Source: Desmodus rotundus (Eukaryota; Chordata; Mammalia; Chiroptera; Phyllostomidae). Taken from it: 64,000 nucleotides of DNA. Positions 24,322-35,389 of the stretch are shown piece by piece. The position numbers and the translations under genes are program-made. The stretch is taken from positions 104,945,951 through 105,009,950 of the forward strand of contig NC_071389.1 in the NCBI RefSeq assembly GCF_022682495.2, read 5' to 3'. The stretch's first letter is position 1. Each line of letters opens with the position of its first letter. The notes beneath the pieces were generated by a model. It did not search any database. It was not told where the DNA came from and saw nothing but the letters and a program-made list of their open reading frames with translations.

Positions 24322-27300
24322 CTACCTATCGATCATAACCTTAAACGTAAATGGATTAAATGCTCCAATCAAAAGACATAGAAAGCTGAATGGATAAGAA
24401 AGCATGGCCCACACATATGCTGCGTACAGGAGACCCATCTCAGGACAAAAGACTTACACAGACTGAAAGTGAAGGGCTGGAAACAAATTTTCCAAGCAAA
24501 CGGACAAGAGAAAAAGCAGGCGTAGCAATACTCATATCAGACAAAATAGACTTCCAAAGAAGGGCCATAAAGAGAGACCCAGAAGGTCACTTCATAATAC
24601 TCAAAGGAAGAATCCACCAAGAAGACATAAACATTGTAAATAAATATGCACCCCAACATAGGAGCACCCAAATACATAAAGAAAATCTTGGAGGACTTCA
24701 AGAAAGAATTGACAGCAACACAATTATAGTAGGGGATTTTAACACCCCACTGTCAAAAATGGACAGGTCTTCCAAACAAAATATCAGGAAGGCTATTGTG
24801 TCACTGAACAATACCCTAGATGAAATGGACTTAACTGATATATATAGAACTTTTCATCCCAAAGAAGCAAAATACACATTCTTTTCAAGTGTACATGGAA
24901 CATTTTCAAAGATAGATCACATGATAGGACACAAAGCAAGCCTCAACAAATTCAAGAAAATTGAAATCATATCAAGCATTTTCTCTGACCACAAGGGACT
25001 GAAACTAGAAATGAACCCCAAAGGAAAAAACCCAAAACAATCAAAATCATGGAGACTGAATACCATGCTATTAAACAATGAATGGGTCAAGAATGAGATT
25101 AGGGAAGAAATCAAAAACTTTCTGGAAACAAATGAAAATGAACTCACAACAACCCACAACCTATGGGACACAGCAAAGGCAGTCCTGAGAGGGAAGTTCA
25201 TAGCAATGCAGGCCTACATTAAAAAGATAGAAACATTTCAAACAAACAACCTAACCCTACACCTACAAGGACTTGAGGAACAACAACAAAGACAGCCCAG
25301 AGCAAGTAGAAGGAAGGAAATAACCAAGCTCAGAGCAGAGTTAAATGACATAGAGACTAAAAGCACAATTCTAAGGATCAATGAATCCAGGAGCTGGTTC
25401 TTTGAAAAGATAAACAAAATTGACAAGCCTTTAAGTAGGCTCATGAAGAAGAAAAGAGAGAGGATCCAAATAACACAATTAGAAATGAAAGAGGAGAGAT
25501 TACAACTGATACCACAGAAATACAAAGAATTGTAAGAAATTACTACAAAGAACTGTATGCCAAGAAATTTGAAAACCTAGGTGAAATGGACAAATTTCTA
25601 GAAAAATATAACCTTCCAAAACTGAATGAAGAAGAAGCAGAAAACCTGAACAGACCAATAACAGCAGACGAAATTGAAGCAGTCATCAAAAAACTCCCAA
25701 CACACAAAAGCCCTGGACCAGATGGTTTCACAGGAGAATTCTGTGAGCATTTATGGAAGAGCTAACCCCTATCCTTCACAGACTATTCGAAAAAATCCAA
25801 ACTGATGGAAGACTCCCAAACTCTTTTTATGAAGCCAGCATCATCCTAATCCCAAAACCAGATAAAGACACAATGAAGAAAGAAAACTTCAGGCCAATAT
25901 CGCTGATGAACATAGACGCTAAAATTCTCAACAAAATATTGGCAAACCTCATCCATCAATACATTAAAAAGATCATACACCATGACCAAGTGGGATTCAT
26001 CCCAGGGATGCAAGGATGGTACAATATTTGCAAATCAATAAACATAATACATCACATGAGCAACAGCAAAGACAAAAATCACACGATCATATCAAGAGAT
26101 GCGGGAAAAGCATTTCATAAGATGCAGCACCCCTTTCTGATAAAACACTCAGCAAAGTGGGAATAAAGGGAGCATTCCTCAACATAATAAAGGCCATATA
26201 TGAGAGACCTACAGTCAACATCATACTCAATGGACAAAAACTTAGAGCTTTCCCACTAAGATCAGGAAGAAGACAAGGATGCCTTCTCTCACCACTCCTA
26301 TTCAACATAGTATTGGAAGTCCTAGCCACAGCAATCAGACAAGAAAAAGAAATAAAAGGCATCCAAAATGGAAAGGAGGAAATGAAACTGTCACTGTTTG
26401 CAGATGACATGATAGTGTACATGGAAAATCCCATAGATTCCACCAAAAAACTACTTGACCTTAAATGAATTTGGCAAAACAGCTGGATACAAAGTCAATA
26501 CTCAGAAATCAAAGGCATTCCTGTATACCAACAACGAAACTGCAGAAACAGAAATCAGGAAAAAAATCCCATTTGATATAGCAACAAGAAAAATAAAGTG
26601 CCTAGGAATAAACCTAACCAAGGAGGTAAAAGACCTGTACTCAGAAAACTACACAACACTGAAGGAAGAAGTTATGGAAGACACAAACAAATGGAAGCAT
26701 GTACCATGCTCATGGATTGGAAGAATTAACATCATCAAAATGTCCATACTACCGAAAGCAATTTATAGATTAAATGAAATCCTTATTAGAGTACCCATGA
26801 CATATTTCACAGATATAGAACAAACATTTCAGAAATTCATATGGAACCATAAACAACCCTGAATAGCTGCAGCAATTTTGAGAAAGAAGAACAAAGCAGG
26901 AGGGATCACAATACCTGATATCAAACTGTATTACAAGGCCACTGTAATCAAAACAGCCTGGTACTGGCATAAATACAGGCACATAGACCAATGGAACAGA
27001 ACAGAGAGCCCAGAAATAAACTCAAGCCTTTACGGTCAATTAATGTTCGACAAAGGAGGCAGGAGCATAAAATGGAGCAATAACAGCCTCTTCAACAGAT
27101 GGTGTTGGGAGATCTGGACAGCTACGTGCAAAAAAAAGAAACTCGATCACCAACTTACGCCATACACGAAAATAAACTCAAGATGGATAAAAGACTTAAA
27201 TATAAGTCATAACACCATAAAAGTCCTCGAGGAAAACATTGGCAGGAAAATCTCAGACATTCCATGCAGCAACATCCTCACAGACATGTCCCTTAAAGCA

Positions 27301-28122
27301 AGGGACATACAGGAAAGAATAAACAAATGGGACCTCATCAAAATAAAAAGCTTCTGCATGGCTAAAGAAAACAGCGCCAAATTAAAAAAAGAACCAACAG
27401 TATGGGAAAACTTATTTGCTAATGATACCTCAGACAAGGGCCTGATCTCTAAAATATATAAAGAACTCACACGACTCCACTCCAGGAAGACAAACAACCC
27501 AATTAAAAAATGGGCAAAGGACTTGAACAGACACTTCTCCAAGGAAGACATACAGAGGGCCCAGAGACATATGAAAAGATGCTCAGCATTACTAGCCATC
27601 AGAGAGATGCAAATTAAAACCACAATGAGGTACCATCTCACACCAGTCAGAGTGGCCAACGTAAACAAATCAGCAAACAAATGTTGGAGAGGATGCGGAG
27701 AAAAGGGAACCCTAGTGCACTGTTGGTGGGAATGCAGACTGGTGAGGCCACTGTGGAACACAGTATGGAATGTCCTCAGAAAACTAAAAATGGAACTGCC
27801 CTTTGACCCAGCAATTCTGCTGCTGGGATTATACCCTAAGAACCCTGAAACACCATTCCAAAAGAACCTGTGCACCCCAATGTTCATAGCAGCACAATTT
27901 ACAATAGCCAAGTACTGGAACCAACCTAAGTGCCCATCAGCAAACGAGTGGATCCAAAAACTATGGTATATTTACACAATGGAATTCTACACAGCAGAGA
28001 GAAAGAAGGAGCTTATACCCGCTGCAACAGCATGGATGGAACTAGAGAGCTTTATGTTAAGTGAAATAAGCCAGGCGGTGAGGGACAAATACCATATGAT
28101 CTCACCTTTAACTGGAACATAA
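24315..28122 (+). pseudogene. L1 ORF2 (endonuclease-reverse transcriptase), multiply broken
   Basis: ORF2p nicks target DNA and reverse-transcribes L1 RNA. The N-terminal 'NGLNAPIKRH' block (24350-24380) is followed by a break. The endonuclease continues in 24390-25535 with GDFNTP and the SDHK catalytic region. Reverse transcriptase blocks lie in three frames: 25543-25760 ([11 protein letters not shown]), 25753-26166 ([16 protein letters not shown]) and 26157-26468 (with LFADDMIVY, the polymerase acidic motif). The C-terminal part is one long frame (26878-28122, 414 codons) with the cysteine-rich [18 protein letters not shown] motif and the end MISPLTGT. At least five indels or stops make it non-functional. 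Confidence 0.92.
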
Positions 28123-28393
28123 TAAATAGAAGAAAAAAGGAAACAAAGTATAACCAGAGACATTGAAGTTAAGAACAATCTAACAATGGCTAGGGGGGAG
28201 TGGGGAGGGGACAGTGAGGAGAAGGGATTATAGGAACTACTATAAAGGACACATGGACAAAATCAAGGGGGAAGGTGGAGGTGGGGGAGGGAGGGGGGTT
28301 CAGCTGTGGTGGGGAGGAGGGATGGGGAGAAAAGCCACACAACTGTAATTGAATAACAATACAAAATTAAAATTAAAAAGAGTTAAGAGACAA

Positions 28394-28545
28394 CAGTGGA
28401 ATGAAAGAAAATATTACAAATTATATGTCTGATAAGAAGTTAATAGCCAAAATACACAAAGACATTAAACAACACAGTGGGAAAACAAACAAAAAGACCT
28501 GATTAAAAATGGGCACACTACTTGAATAGACATTTCTATAAGTAA
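28394..28545 (+). mobile_element. Ancient L1M ORF2 fragment
   Basis: The wording 'CTGATAAGAAGTTAATAGCCAAAATACACAAAGA' then 'AAAAATGGGCACACTACTTGAATAGACATTTCT' is the old L1 equivalent of the ORF2 region at 27440-27540 of the neighbouring L1. The younger L1 landed at its edge. Confidence 0.65.
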
Positions 28546-28600
28546 GTAAATAAATAAATACATACATACAAAAATAATAATAATAATAATAATAATAATT
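28543..28600. repeat. Microsatellites (TAAA)n, (CATA)n, (AAT)n
   Basis: Consecutive short tandem runs: TAAGTAAATAAATAAATACATACATACAAAA followed by about nine AAT units. Confidence 0.9.
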
Positions 28601-28799
28601 TAGTGTGATGTATTTTTCTCCCTAAAACTAAATTGCTGGTATTAAGTTTAATAATAGAAAAATAAAACCTCAGGTCTGGTTCTGTTCTGACTCTATCTGC
28701 ATTCTGACTTCTATAACCCTATTGCCTAAGCTTCTTGTTCACATAAGTATATAGTACAAAATGTTATTAATAACTTCAAGACTTTGATCAAATGTGCTC

Positions 28800-28890
28800 A
28801 GGAGGGAGGAAGACAGAGAGAGGAGAATGAAGGGAGATGGGAAGGAGGGAAGAGAGAGAGAAAGGGAGAAACATAGAAAAAGAGAGTTAG
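28800..28890 (+). repeat. GA-rich low-complexity tract
   Basis: A purine-rich run of GGAGG, GAGA and GAAGG units with no coding potential. Confidence 0.8.
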
Positions 28891-29299
28891 AAGTTGCATT
28901 AGATAGGGTTATCATTTTCTTTTCCCTCTTGTCAAAATAACACTTTTAATAAGAAGAAAAGTAAAAGTTCCTCAACCCTCTTACGTGATATAATCAACAT
29001 AAGCAGCCCAACTCAAAATTGCCTTAATGTCTAACCTTAGAGAAGTCATCCTACTTCTCTTGATTCAATTTAATCTCTTAAAAAATTAATTAGAAGTGTG
29101 AAAGTGGCATACTGGTGAGACTGTAAAACTAAGTGTGAAATTGCAAATAACCAAAATAACCAGTGATAGAGAATTCCTTAGATAAATTCTGGTGTAGACA
29201 TGCAGTGAATACTGTTTGGGGATTTTGTTATAGAATATTTAACGGTGTGTAAGATGTCCATGACATATTAAATGAGGAAGCAAGTCACAAAGGGGTATG

Positions 29300-29672
29300 A
29301 ACAATGTGATCCTGGAGCATCCCAGCCACACTGGCTTTTTTCAGTTTCTCAGAGAAACCATGGGCCCTCCACCACAGGGCATTTGCATCTGCTGTTGCTT
29401 CTTTATAAAATCCTCTCCTTCTGACCCCTTTACCCAGTTAACTGCTTTTTATTTTTGTATGTATCTCAAATCAAAGCCCAGCTTTCTCTTAGCACTTGTT
29501 GAAGTTTATAATTATATATTTTGGGAGAAGTAAGCATAGCAGTTTTCCATCACTGCCCATGCCCCAGATTATAAATTCTACAAGGGCAGAGGATTCTGTT
29601 TTTGCTTACCATTGCATCTCCAGAATCTAAAACATAATGGAATACTTAATCAATATATATTGAATGAGCCAA
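29300..29672 (+). mobile_element. L2 LINE 3' end, ancient
   Basis: Phrases in L2 order on the plus strand: 'CAGCCACACTGGCTTTTTTCAG', 'CAGGGCATTTGCATCTGCTGTTGC', 'CCAGTTAACTGC', 'GATTATAAATTCTACAAGGGCAGAGGATTCTG', 'GAATACTTAATCAATATATATTGAATGA'. It is non-coding now. Confidence 0.75.
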
Positions 29673-29679
29673 AGTTACC

Positions 29680-30350
29680 TTTTGCATCTATAAAAAAACA
29701 TTATTTTAAAACTACCTTACTATACAGCTCTGTTTCTGAACCCATGAATAAAACATATCAATAACTTTTTGACTAGGGAAATTTATGAATTAGGGAAATT
29801 GGTCAAACTCATTATGACGATTTTCCAGATTGATAAAACAGATAATTCATTGTAATTAGAGAACCTTGAAGTCTTGAAATTAAGGACTTTTCATAACAGA
29901 GTACAGAGGTGGAAATCACACCTCCCGGGAATAGTTAGTAATGCAGGTTCTACACTAAGACAGTAGAACCATATAATAAAGCTCAAGCCATTTATTTCAT
30001 TACAAATTTAAAGGCCTGAGATACACAGTGAGTCACCCGGGATTGCAGCGAACCAGTAGTAGGGCTTCTTAGTCCTGTGCTTATTCCACTGCAATGTGAA
30101 GGACTGGAACAACTCCCAATTCCAGCTGTGAAATCGGTGGAAACTTGGAAGAAGAATATAATAGGAAGGCAAAGTAGTAAAAGGATATTCTAGATTTAGA
30201 GCTGTCTGAAAATATCTTGTAGACTGGTATGCAAAAAGCCCAGGTAACAAAAGGCAGTTCTCCTGCTTCAGTTCTCTGCCTAAAGAAGCACTTAAAAAAA
30301 AATACTTGTGTCTCCTGACGTGGAATGACCTAGGTAGAACCACTGAATAC
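29680..30350. other. Unassigned intergenic sequence
   Basis: No exon or recognisable repeat. A 111-codon minus-strand frame at 30008-30343 lacks family features and splice context. Confidence 0.45.
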
Positions 30351-30354
30351 CCAC

Positions 30355-30424
30355 TGTTAGCACAATGTGTGGCACAATGTATGTGCTCAAACCATATTAG
30401 TCAAATGAATGAATGAGTGAACTA
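30355..30424 (+). mobile_element. L2/MIR-type 3' tail
   Basis: 'TAGCACAATGTGTGGCACAATGTATGTGCTCAAA' then 'AATGAATGAATGAGTGAA' is the L2-family terminal sequence. Only the last 70 bases are recognisable. Confidence 0.6.
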
Positions 30425-30449
30425 CATGTTCTTCTTGGTTGAGGAGAAA

Positions 30450-30690
30450 GGGCACAGGGATTAAACCCTGGAGACAAAGTGTCTGGGTTCAAAAATCCAG
30501 CCCTGCCACTTACCAGCTGTGTGACCTTGGGCTGGTTACTTATTCTCCCTGTGCCTCAGTTATCCCAGTGTAAATTATGGAAAACAGTACTCACTTCAAA
30601 GAGTTGTTGTGAGGATTTAATAAGCAAATGTGGAAAACATTGTGAATAGTGCCAAACATAGAAAGCATATAGATATGTTGTTATTGTTGC
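30450..30690 (+). mobile_element. MIR SINE, nearly complete
   Basis: The plus strand reads the MIR core and 3' part with good fidelity: 'GTCTGGGTTCAAAAATCCAGCCCTGCCACTTACCAGCTGTGTGACCTTGGGC', 'CTGTGCCTCAGTTATCCC', 'GAGTTGTTGTGAGGATTTAATAAG', 'ATAGTGCCAAACATAGAAAGC'. It is tRNA-derived and L2-mobilised, and it is a fossil. Confidence 0.88.
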
Positions 30691-30829
30691 AGTTATCTGT
30701 GTGTAAACATTGGAAAAAGCCAAATCCTCAGCAGATAACTTTGTCTTCCACTTAATAGACATGATATGATGCAAACACCCATTTCATGTTAACAAATCTG
30801 AGTCTTTTCTGTGCCTACACTCACCCCAC

Positions 30830-31870
30830 ATTTGGCAGGGGAGCCTATCAGAGCACATTCAGCCACTGAGCTCTGGATTGTCTGTTCACCAGGCCCACCA
30901 AAGCCATCATTCATCACCCTCCATCTCTACCTAACCATTTCCATCACACTTCCTAAGCCTTTCACCTTAAAATGCAAACTCCCTGAAGCCCCACGTTCCC
31001 CCTCAAGCTACCTTCCCTTGTCTACCAAATAACTCAGAAAAATAATCAACTACAGACCACCAACGAAGGTTTAGAATTGCTCTCTGCAATTTCAATGCCC
31101 ATTCTGTCCCCATTTAGCCCCACTCACTGGAAGCAGTCTTGTCAAGGTCACTTCCATGCAGGTGCATTACACGGTCACTTCTCTGTCCTGTCTTAATGGA
31201 GCTCTTGGCAACAGGGGGCGGGCTTGATCATTCGCTTTTCGACACACACTCTTTCCTTGGCTTCCTTTACCCATCACTCTCCTGGTGTCTCTCCTACGTC
31301 ACTGACTGTCCTACTCAAGCTGACTGTTTTGTTAGCTCCCTACATGGTCTCATCCAGTCTCGTGGTTTTCAAACCCTTCAAAATGCTGATGAGCTGCAAA
31401 ATTCTATCTCTAGCCCTGACTTCTCCACTGAGCTCCAGACTTCCATATCAACTGTTTATTTAACATCACCTGGATGTCTAACAGTAACAGTGATGACACA
31501 GGCTTGCTTGCTTGCTTTCCTCAGACATACCTAACTTGTTCCCACCTTAGAGCATCCACTTTTGCTGTTCCCTTTGCCTAGATCACCTGGCATATAAACC
31601 TTTGTCTTCCTGACTCTTTTTATTCACTTGGGTCTTCACTCTGTCATCACTTCTCAGAGGCCCTCTCTAACCAATCCATCAAAGGGGACCCCAACCCAGA
31701 CCCAAGTCCATCACAGGACTTAGCACTCATCATTATTAAGAATCATCCTGTCCATTAATTTGTTGACTGGTTTATTTTATGTTCTTCCTCATTTCACCTA
31801 CCCCTACTTCCTCCAGGAATTTGAGTGTCTTTGAAGTGAAAACTTCTTCTACAAGACTAAATGCCAGAAA
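30830..31870 (+). mobile_element. L2 LINE fragment, long
   Basis: The first part includes 'TCTCTAGCCCTGACTTCTCCACTGAGCTCCAGAC' and 'CACCTGGATGTCTAACAG', which belong to the L2 3' coding edge. The second part (31540-31870) has 'TTCCCTTTGCCTAGATCACC', 'CACTTCTCAGAGGCCCTCTCTAACCA' and 'GGACTTAGCACTCATCATTATTA'. The order and the plus orientation agree with one copy. It has no intact frame. Confidence 0.7.
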
Positions 31871-31874
31871 CAAA

Positions 31875-32739
31875 GCTTTCACTTCCTAGATAGGAGGAAA
31901 ACACACTTTGCAAGTGGCATTTGTAGAATGCTTGGGAGCAATAAAATAACAGCCCCTACTGTGTGCCAGGCATTCAAAGATTCCAGGAATAAGTAGTGAA
32001 TAGTACTTAGTAGGTGTTTATATTAAACAGTGGCTCAATGACTCTATTCATTTTAATTTACAGAAATTACATCTCTGATTATGAATAGAAGACAATAGGA
32101 AATTCTTACAAATGTCTATTATTAGTTGTGAAGAAAAATAGGTAAAAAATTACAAGGGTCTGTATGTAGAAGCACTAAAGATATTCAATAAATCCGGGCG
32201 TTCAGAAAGCACTGACATGTGCACACCCGTGCAGAGCGTCATTTGTGTGCCGGTGTGTCCTTGTTTCATATTCTCAGTCTCTGAAGGCAGTGTTTGTGTC
32301 TGGCTTCTGACTTACCTGCAAGATGTAAAAAACTCCTGCATAGTCAGACAACTTGCTTTGGCCCAATTACAAGAAATAGCTTAAAAAGCAAAAATAACAT
32401 TCCAGTTATTCCACATGTAACTCCTTGTTGTTGATATATCCCTAGAATAAAAATAGCTTTTTGAAAGTAAAGTTCCATTAAAAAGGCAAAGGAAATAGGA
32501 ATAGGACAATATCTTTCCTGAAACATACAGATTCAAAACTCAGTTCTTAAGGTAGGAACTACATGGTGATATTGCCCTATTCCCAAAGAGCATCTTCAAC
32601 GTCTAATGGTTTTATTAACTTTATCTCTGAAAACCGTGTTTACTGACCGGCCAACTTTTTCCTGAGTTCTCTAATCCCTCTCCACCACACTCTCCGTGCT
32701 CCTGTTCTAGGCTGGACTAATGAATACATTTAAGAGCTC
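31875..32739. other. Unassigned intergenic sequence downstream of B3GLCT
   Basis: It holds weak MIR/L2-like wording at 31940-32040 ('CTACTGTGTGCCAGGCATTC') and otherwise nothing recognisable. The minus strand at 32680-32700 carries the GT-rich AGAGTGTGGTGGAGAG, which would suit the downstream polyadenylation element of B3GLCT. Confidence 0.4.
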
Positions 32740-32759
32740 AGAACTTGAGGCAAAGACCT

Positions 32760-32765
32760 TTTATT
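32760..32765 (-). promoter_or_regulatory. B3GLCT: Candidate B3GLCT polyadenylation signal AATAAA
   Basis: The minus strand reads ACAAATAAAAGG, with cleavage expected near 32735-32748. The GT-rich AGAGTGTGGTGG follows on the minus strand at about 32680-32700. Confidence 0.6.
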
Positions 32766-33309
32766 TGTGGTTAGACTTACATAGTTCCAAAAAGCAAACG
32801 AAATTCACAAAACACCTGAAAGTACCCGAGGAGGTTGTCCGGTATCAGGAGAAGGCACTGACTGTAACAGAGGAAGCGCAACATATGTCTTCATGTACAG
32901 GGGCTGGTTCGATGCTATCAAATGCACATGCTGTCTTCTGAGTGTCATGAGTAAAGGCAGGCATAGGAAAACCGAAGGGTGTTCTCCACCAGGCTAGGCA
33001 GCCAGGCCCTCGAGGAATATTATAACAAATGACATGAAGGTATGATGATGGCGGCAAGGACAATGCTGAAGTCATTAGCAACAGCTTGACAGAACAGCTT
33101 GGGCTGTTCTGTACCTAAATCGGGTGCCTCTACCCAGCAGATCAGCTTTTCCTGGTCCATTCCTTGGACAGAACACAAAATCTACTCAGAAAAAAAGAAA
33201 TGCAATGCATTCATGTAATTGGACAAAGTCAGTCAGGGCTCCAGGGAGTCTACTCCATTGGCCAAAATGGCACAGGGGGAGGTACTTACACTGAGCACAC
33301 CAAGAGCTT

Positions 33310-33420
33310 GAAAGATGAATGGATAGGGCCCCGGCATGCCAAAAAGTTAGAAAGATGAATGGACATGAGCCAAGCATGCCGAAAGCTAGAAAGATAATTG
33401 GATAGGAAGAAAAGGCCTGC
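33310..33420 (-). repeat. Minisatellite, about 40-bp unit, three copies
   Basis: Units start at 33310, 33350 and 33389 with GAAAGATGAATGGAT(A), then carry GGCATGCC-AAAAGTTA or AGCATGCCGAAAGCTA. The third unit degrades after its first 16 bases. It lies within the predicted 3'UTR of B3GLCT. Confidence 0.8.
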
Positions 33421-34071
33421 CCTCCCTACGCCTCTAAGAACTGCGGGCATAAGCAGGGAGGGGGAATGGTCTTTGAGACAGGAGGTCCCCATTCTCCAAA
33501 GTCTGGAGACCTGAATGAACCTCCTTCCTTTTGCACCAGCGCCTGTCTCATGAGTTTGGCTTTTGTTGTGGCAGGCAGCCACACCTACGTTTTGGTTACA
33601 TTCAGACGACACTGAAAACATACCTGTACTGGTATTTGCTGATTGGAAAAATGGTAAATACAGTCACACCATTTTGGAAAGGAGTGAAATCTAAAGTTAC
33701 AAGAAAAATATAGTTACAAAGCTCACACATGGGTACTTTTGGTGGTATGGCTGTAAAACCTGTGCTTGGCTATAAAGCACTACAAGCAAATTTAATGAAT
33801 AACAATTTTTAATTAGAAAAAGAAAAGAAAGTATTTTGCTATACCAAAATTAGTTTAACCCATATCAAAATACCTTTAGAAAACTGAATTACATAATTAA
33901 AACATTAAATGACAGAGTACTTTTTATAAATAATGAATGTTAAATTACTATACAGTAAAGATATGGTTTGAAAATTAAAGCTGATTCAAAATATTATGTT
34001 CAAATTTCATTCTTTAAGAAACCAGGAAAATTGCCAAATCACTGTGCTTTCCTTCCAATAGGCCCTCCTGG

Positions 34072-34270
34072 AAGGGGTGTCCAACCCACGGCCCACGGGC
34101 TTCATGCAGCCCAGGATGGCTATGAATGCGGCCCAACATAAAATCGTAAATTTACTTAAAACCTTCATTTTGCTCATCAGTTTTCATTAGTGTTTGTGTA
34201 TTTAATGTGTGGCCCAAGACAACTCTTCTTCCAGTGTGGCCCAGAGATACCAAAGGGTTGGACACCCCTG
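34072..34270. mobile_element. hAT-type miniature inverted-repeat element, 199 bp
   Basis: Terminal inverted repeats of about 15 bp: AGGGGTGTCCAACCC at 34073-34087 and GGGTTGGACACCCCT at 34255-34269. Subterminal GGCCCACGGGC and 'GTGTGGCCCAAGACAA' / 'AGTGTGGCCCAGAGA' blocks are typical of short Charlie-like non-autonomous hAT elements, and no transposase is encoded. An 8-bp target duplication is not visible (CCTCCTGG against CTGGGGGT), so the flanks have decayed or the ends are slightly misplaced. It sits in the predicted B3GLCT 3'UTR. Confidence 0.8.
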
Positions 34271-34792
34271 CTGGGGGTTCACAGTACTCTAGTAGGGGGA
34301 TCTATTCTGAGCCAAGAGAGGGTCATTAAGTAATATTCAAAGAAAAGTAAGAGCAAAACATCAGGTACAAATTAATTTAATGCACTTCCTGAGACTTACA
34401 TAGAGCTCACTGACTTGAATAAAACATGACAACTTTGTTTTTAAATACTTAGTACACAATTTCCTGGCAGCATCCAGTTCACTTTCCTGTTACGATGAGG
34501 TAAAAAAAGAGGGCTTCGGGGGAAACAGAACACAGCAGAACTACTAACGATGTGAAAAGCTCCCGCAGAAGACGACTTCTCCTTTTATGAGCCACAAACA
34601 GAAAAAGAGATAAAACATAACAGCCCTCAGTATAGACTACAGGGAATTTCATAGCTAGACTCTTTGGATGTTTTATTAATCATCCCTAGCATGGCATTAA
34701 TCCTACCAGGGGAACAGAAAATGATTTTCATCATCAACAATACAGTTAAAAAGTTCACACTATTGTAATATTCATGTCAATCAACGTTCCTT

Positions 34793-34822
34793 GTCTCTCC
34801 CTCTCCCTCTGTCCCTCTCTAT
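34793..34822 (+). repeat. (CTCCCT)n simple repeat
   Basis: TCTCTCCCTCTCCCTCTGTCCCTCTCT, a short pyrimidine run in the predicted 3'UTR. Confidence 0.8.
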
Positions 34823-35217
34823 ATAGAATGATAGTCACATCTCTCTGGTCTCATGCCCAACTGAAACCTTCATTTAAATGAAGAGAAGGAACAGGAAGGA
34901 GACTTCTGGTGCCATTTATTTTCCCATGACAGGGATAAAGCTGCTGTGTCACAGCTTGAAAAACACACAGCAATCGTTGTGTGGTACAATAATGCAGAAT
35001 GCAAAAGCAAGTATTTTTCCAAGAAAAAAAAAATGTGTCCCCTATGACTCCCTTTCCTCCCCCCTCAAAAAATGCCATATACAGGATTTCCACCAAAAGT
35101 CAGGGAGCTTCCAAAGCCACATTGCTCTTGCAAGTAGCATCACGAAAGCACAAAGGACCAAGGCCGCGGTCTCGCCTTCTGTTTCCTGCCCAGACTGTGC
35201 TCCCAGGTCCCCAGGCT

Positions 35218-35385
35218 TTATAACTCCTCTTTAAAGTCTTTTTGTGTCTCTGGCCAGGATTTGTCTTCCTCACTGGGTGCCAACCACGTGACATAAACCT
35301 TCACTGGGTCGATGTTCCAGTGTTTGTGGAAGGATATGGGAACCTGGTGAGAAAGGTAGTCCTCGGGATAATCCACAGGCCGGGC
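35218..35385 (-). CDS. B3GLCT: B3GLCT last coding exon (C-terminal 55 residues and stop)
   Basis: B3GLCT (B3GALTL) is a GT31-family beta-1,3-glucosyltransferase. In the ER it adds glucose to O-linked fucose on thrombospondin type 1 repeats, which supports folding and secretion of those proteins; loss in humans causes Peters-plus syndrome. On the minus strand a pyrimidine-rich acceptor (CTTTTCTTCTTGCAG) ends at 35386, and the exon opens in phase 0 with [19 protein letters not shown]. It continues through [10 protein letters not shown] and [10 protein letters not shown] and ends at KEEL, TAA at 35220-35218. KEEL is a KDEL-like ER-retrieval tail; the human protein ends REEL (from memory). It joins the 57012-57156 exon without a phase break. 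No disabling mutation is seen, so the gene looks functional here. Confidence 0.93.
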   Translation of the reverse strand, partial: ARPVDYPEDYLSHQVPISFHKHWNIDPVKVYVTWLAPSEEDKSWPETQKDFKEEL

Positions 35386-35389
35386 CTGC

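Larger units (their letters stand above)
21698..28378 (+). mobile_element. Full-length L1 retrotransposon, inactive
   Basis: The 6.68-kb element starts with the typical GGAGGATGGCGGCGAG block (21708). It continues with a GC-rich 5'UTR, a long pyrimidine tract (22830-23115), ORF1 (23330-24321), ORF2 (24315-28122), a G-rich 3'UTR (28185-28320) and an A-rich tail. The flanks share a diverged 15-bp duplication (21683-21697 and 28379-28393, 12 of 15 identical). Both ORFs contain frameshifts, so it cannot move itself. The degraded duplication suggests that it is not a very recent insertion. Confidence 0.9.
32740..35217 (-). other. B3GLCT: B3GLCT 3' untranslated region (predicted)
   Basis: On the minus strand the sequence after the TAA stop runs without further coding similarity to an AATAAA at 32765-32760 and a GT-rich element about 65-80 bases beyond. 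The implied 3'UTR of about 2.48 kb is of the size recalled for the human gene's long 3'UTR. It contains a three-unit minisatellite (33310-33420), a 9-bp hairpin (33089-33112) and a hAT-type miniature element (34072-34270). An earlier AATAAA at 34677-34672 would give a 540-base alternative. The end point is inferred; no transcript evidence is available here. Confidence 0.6.

Noticed and set aside
27207..27911. 234-codon minus-strand open frame
   Set aside because: It is the antisense of L1 ORF2; the same antisense frame recurs over the other L1 copies and carries no independent domain.
29300..31870. Possible exons of a downstream gene
   Set aside because: The conserved-looking blocks are L2 and MIR consensus sequence in order, not coding exons.
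34064..34278. 8-bp target duplication for the hAT element
   Set aside because: CCTCCTGG and CTGGGGGT do not match; the element call rests on its terminal inverted repeats only.
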